The notes beneath the pieces are model-generated. The model was given only the letters and a program-made list of their open reading frames with translations. It was not told the origin of the DNA and made no database searches. Made by a program: the position numbers and the translations under genes. A stretch of DNA of 64,000 nt from Letharia columbiana. Its lineage: Eukaryota; Ascomycota; Lecanoromycetes; Lecanorales; Parmeliaceae. Below, piece by piece: positions 62,206 to 64,000 of this stretch (its first letter is position 1; every line of letters begins with the position of its first letter). The stretch spans positions 49,853 through 113,852 of the forward strand of contig NW_023501126.1 in the NCBI RefSeq assembly GCF_014066305.1, in the 5' to 3' direction.

Positions 62206-62937
62206 GGGCACGTGTTTGGTGGTGACATGTCCCAGCACAGTAAGTGGAGTGTAGAAAGATATGAGAAGGTGGCTCTATTTAAGGTGCCTGCATTAATCAA
62301 GGGAGGCAGTCGTCATCCCACCTCAAAGCATGTGGCAGGATTGCGGCGGCAGAGACCCTTTTCCCTTTCCCAGAAAAGGAACAAGCTGCATGCTTGCATG
62401 AAGGCCATTGGAGGCCATTGGAGGCCATTTCCTGATAAGTGAGGGTCTCCCTCTCATTCGATATCCTGACTGGCCGAGAGTCTCCACCGTCAACCCCACT
62501 GGGAATAGGGTGGGAAAGGGAAGGAGTGCGAAAGATAAGGAGAGAGTGGGGAGAGCGAGCATCTTGATCCGAGGAGTCTCCATCCGGACTGGCGCCTTGG
62601 CACCGCCTTGGCTTGTGCGGATTGCTCTGGTTGGTACAGACTTTGCAGGAGCACACTCAATAAGAGAAACCTTCGATCATGACTGTGAAGCAACATCTTC
62701 CTGGTAAGCCAAGCCGCTCTTATTCTCTTGCCGCGAGTTTACATGATTAAGAATATATACAATCTGTCAATCCACTGACGCATAGTCGTTTGAAGTAAAA
62801 GTACGCTCGTTGAGCCTTATGACTTATCCCACAGCTTTGGATTTGCCTACACTCATTTTCGTCAGAAATACGTCGCTGACATTTGAAATCAGCCGAACGA
62901 TTGTTAGAGCCTGCGGTGCTCCCTCCTTGACGGAGCA
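62206..62937. promoter_or_regulatory. Divergent promoter region of the regulator and SEN34
   Basis: 732 bp. It contains three head-to-tail copies of GGAGGCCATT/AAGGCCATT (62,401-62,429), which create two CCATTGG (reverse CCAAT) boxes. A 195-codon plus-strand frame overlapping 61,855-62,442 is antisense to the regulator's exons and is not a gene. Confidence 0.45.
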
Positions 62938-63873
62938 ATGACTGCGCCAACTGCGCCCAGCCTCCCGTTCCCCGTGTTCCAGGTCTCGCAGAAAGTAGAG
63001 CACTACCTCCTCTATGACATAAACATCATCACATGGCTCCGCAAGAACCACAATATACTCGGAGTCCTTATCGGTACACTGCCTCAGATCCCACAACAAA
63101 ATGTCTTCCTTGGGCTGCCCTTGGAACTTCAGCCTGAAGAAGCAAGGTTACTTGTGGAGAGAAATTTGGCATATATCGTGAACGATTTGGATTGGCATAT
63201 GCAGGACCTAGCATCGAAGGTTGTCGAGCAGAAGGAAGCGATCAAGGCGGATCTCAGAGAACAAGGGTCAAGGGTAGCGAAAGATTTCGACAGCAATAAG
63301 AAGAGCCGGACACAGAAGGCTCTGAAGAGGATACAGGCCAAAAGCGGCTCGACTGTGGGACAGCGATCAATCCCCAGCCCAGCCCTAGAAGAGGCAGAGG
63401 ACACGGAAGAAACTCTGTTCGGCGAATCGCTCACACGAGAGACCACTGTAACGCCGTCTCCAGAACCACGCCAAGCTGCTGGACCCGAATTCAAGCCTTG
63501 GACGGTCACACCAACGACATCCTATCCGCTCCTTTCTCCACCTGCCAACATCGACTCACCAGACCTCCCAAAAGTCAATCCGTCCTCATACGCCCTCTTC
63601 AAGCACCTACACAGCCTAGGCTACTTCCTTTCTCCCGGCATACGCTTCGGCTGCCAATTCTCCGTCTATCCCGGCGACCCGCTACGCTTCCACAGCCACT
63701 TCCTGACCATGAGCGCCGACTGGGACGAGGAGATCGATCTCCTGGATCTGGTCGGCGGCGGCAGGCTGGCGACGGGGGTGAAGAAGGGATGGCTGGTTGG
63801 CGGTGTTGAGCACAAGGGGGAGGAGGGTGAAGGAGGCAAAGGTTCAGGGGGCGAAAAGGGGCAACTGGGATGA
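62938..63873 (+). CDS. SEN34: tRNA-splicing endonuclease subunit Sen34 (311 aa)
   Basis: Catalytic subunit that cuts the 3' splice site of pre-tRNAs in the heterotetrameric Sen complex. A single uninterrupted frame runs from ATG at 62,938 to TGA at 63,873. The N-terminal domain (FQVSQKVEHYLLYDINIITWLRKNH, then LGLPLELQPEEARLLV) matches the fungal family. A charged linker (about residues 95-205) precedes the nuclease fold. The C-terminal domain has YALFKHLHSLGYFLSPGIRFG, YPGDPLRFHSHF and LLDLVGGGRLATGVKKGW, giving the expected catalytic Tyr, His and Lys. A Gly/Glu-rich tail ends the protein. It is a housekeeping gene and probably marks the boundary of the accessory region. Confidence 0.93.
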   Translation: MTAPTAPSLPFPVFQVSQKVEHYLLYDINIITWLRKNHNILGVLIGTLPQIPQQNVFLGLPLELQPEEARLLVERNLAYIVNDLDWHMQDLASKVVEQKEAIKADLREQGSRVAKDFDSNKKSRTQKALKRIQAKSGSTVGQRSIPSPALEEAEDTEETLFGESLTRETTVTPSPEPRQAAGPEFKPWTVTPTTSYPLLSPPANIDSPDLPKVNPSSYALFKHLHSLGYFLSPGIRFGCQFSVYPGDPLRFHSHFLTMSADWDEEIDLLDLVGGGRLATGVKKGWLVGGVEHKGEEGEGGKGSGGEKGQLG

Positions 63874-63921
63874 GCAGGCGCAGGTCAGGCTTTTGCATTG
63901 AGTGGGGAGGCGGCTTGAATG

Positions 63922-63927
63922 AATAAA
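63922..63927 (+). terminator. Poly(A)-signal-like AATAAA after SEN34
   Basis: AATAAA lies about 50 bp after the SEN34 stop, in the normal position for a fungal polyadenylation signal. The remaining bases to 64,000 hold nothing recognised. Confidence 0.4.
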
Positions 63928-64000
63928 ATTCGTTTACGATCTCGTGTCATAAACATACTACGAAATGGCTAATACCGCACGGCGGCTTGCCCGCTCGAGC

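Noticed and set aside
61855..62442. 195-codon plus-strand frame
   Set aside because: Antisense to the first three exons of the Zn2Cys6 regulator, whose cysteine pattern is unmistakable.
63599..63898. Pro/Arg-rich minus-strand frame opposite SEN34
   Set aside because: It mirrors the Gly/Asp-rich sense codons and has no start context or motifs.

Overview
The window is from a filamentous ascomycete (Pezizomycotina-type) genome. The genes carry many 45-220 bp spliceosomal introns with GTRNGT-like donors and CTRAC-like branch points. Gene islands are separated by about 35 kb of extremely AT/TA-rich, stop-riddled DNA of the kind left by repeat-induced point mutation (RIP), and the mobile elements are fungal types (pogo/Fot-like, Ty3/gypsy, miniature LTR elements). 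Most long reading frames are broken only by introns, so I rebuilt exons by hand and checked that their phases agree.

Left island (1-7,960): a divergent but fully in-frame GMP synthase (+, 5' end outside the window) and a complete 485-aa adenylosuccinate lyase (-) converge on a decayed C2H2 zinc-finger gene. These enzymes serve the GMP and AMP branches of purine synthesis, and finding them side by side is unusual.

Centre (7,960-43,300): an AT-rich block with relics of a Ty3/gypsy retrotransposon (RT and integrase readable on the minus strand), a family of long-TIR elements, several tandem repeats, and younger unmutated islands. The best of these is a 1,308-bp miniature LTR element with 142-bp LTRs and a perfect 5-bp target duplication. 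A second island (24.6-26.3 kb) is an amplified array made from the same element's gag-like repeat.

Right-centre (43,300-50,800): an intact 118-aa conserved-looking small protein, an F-box-like relic, and a NACHT/TPR NLR-type (STAND) gene broken by a frameshift, a stop and a pogo-like transposon inserted in a TA within a codon. A 269-bp MITE-like element with perfect 46-bp inverted ends follows.

Right island (50,966-63,900): aspartate kinase (-), O-acetylhomoserine (thiol)-lyase family PLP enzyme (+), nitrilase relic (-), homoserine O-acetyltransferase (+) and a Zn2Cys6 regulator (-), then the housekeeping tRNA-splicing endonuclease subunit Sen34 (+). The three intact enzymes could drive aspartate towards O-acetylhomoserine and a gamma-substituted C4 amino acid. 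The same three enzyme classes occur in the fusaric acid (FUB3/FUB5/FUB7) cluster, but here no PKS is present in the window. The nitrilase relic suggests the module once handled a nitrile, for instance a cyano amino acid. Functions are inferred from sequence only.
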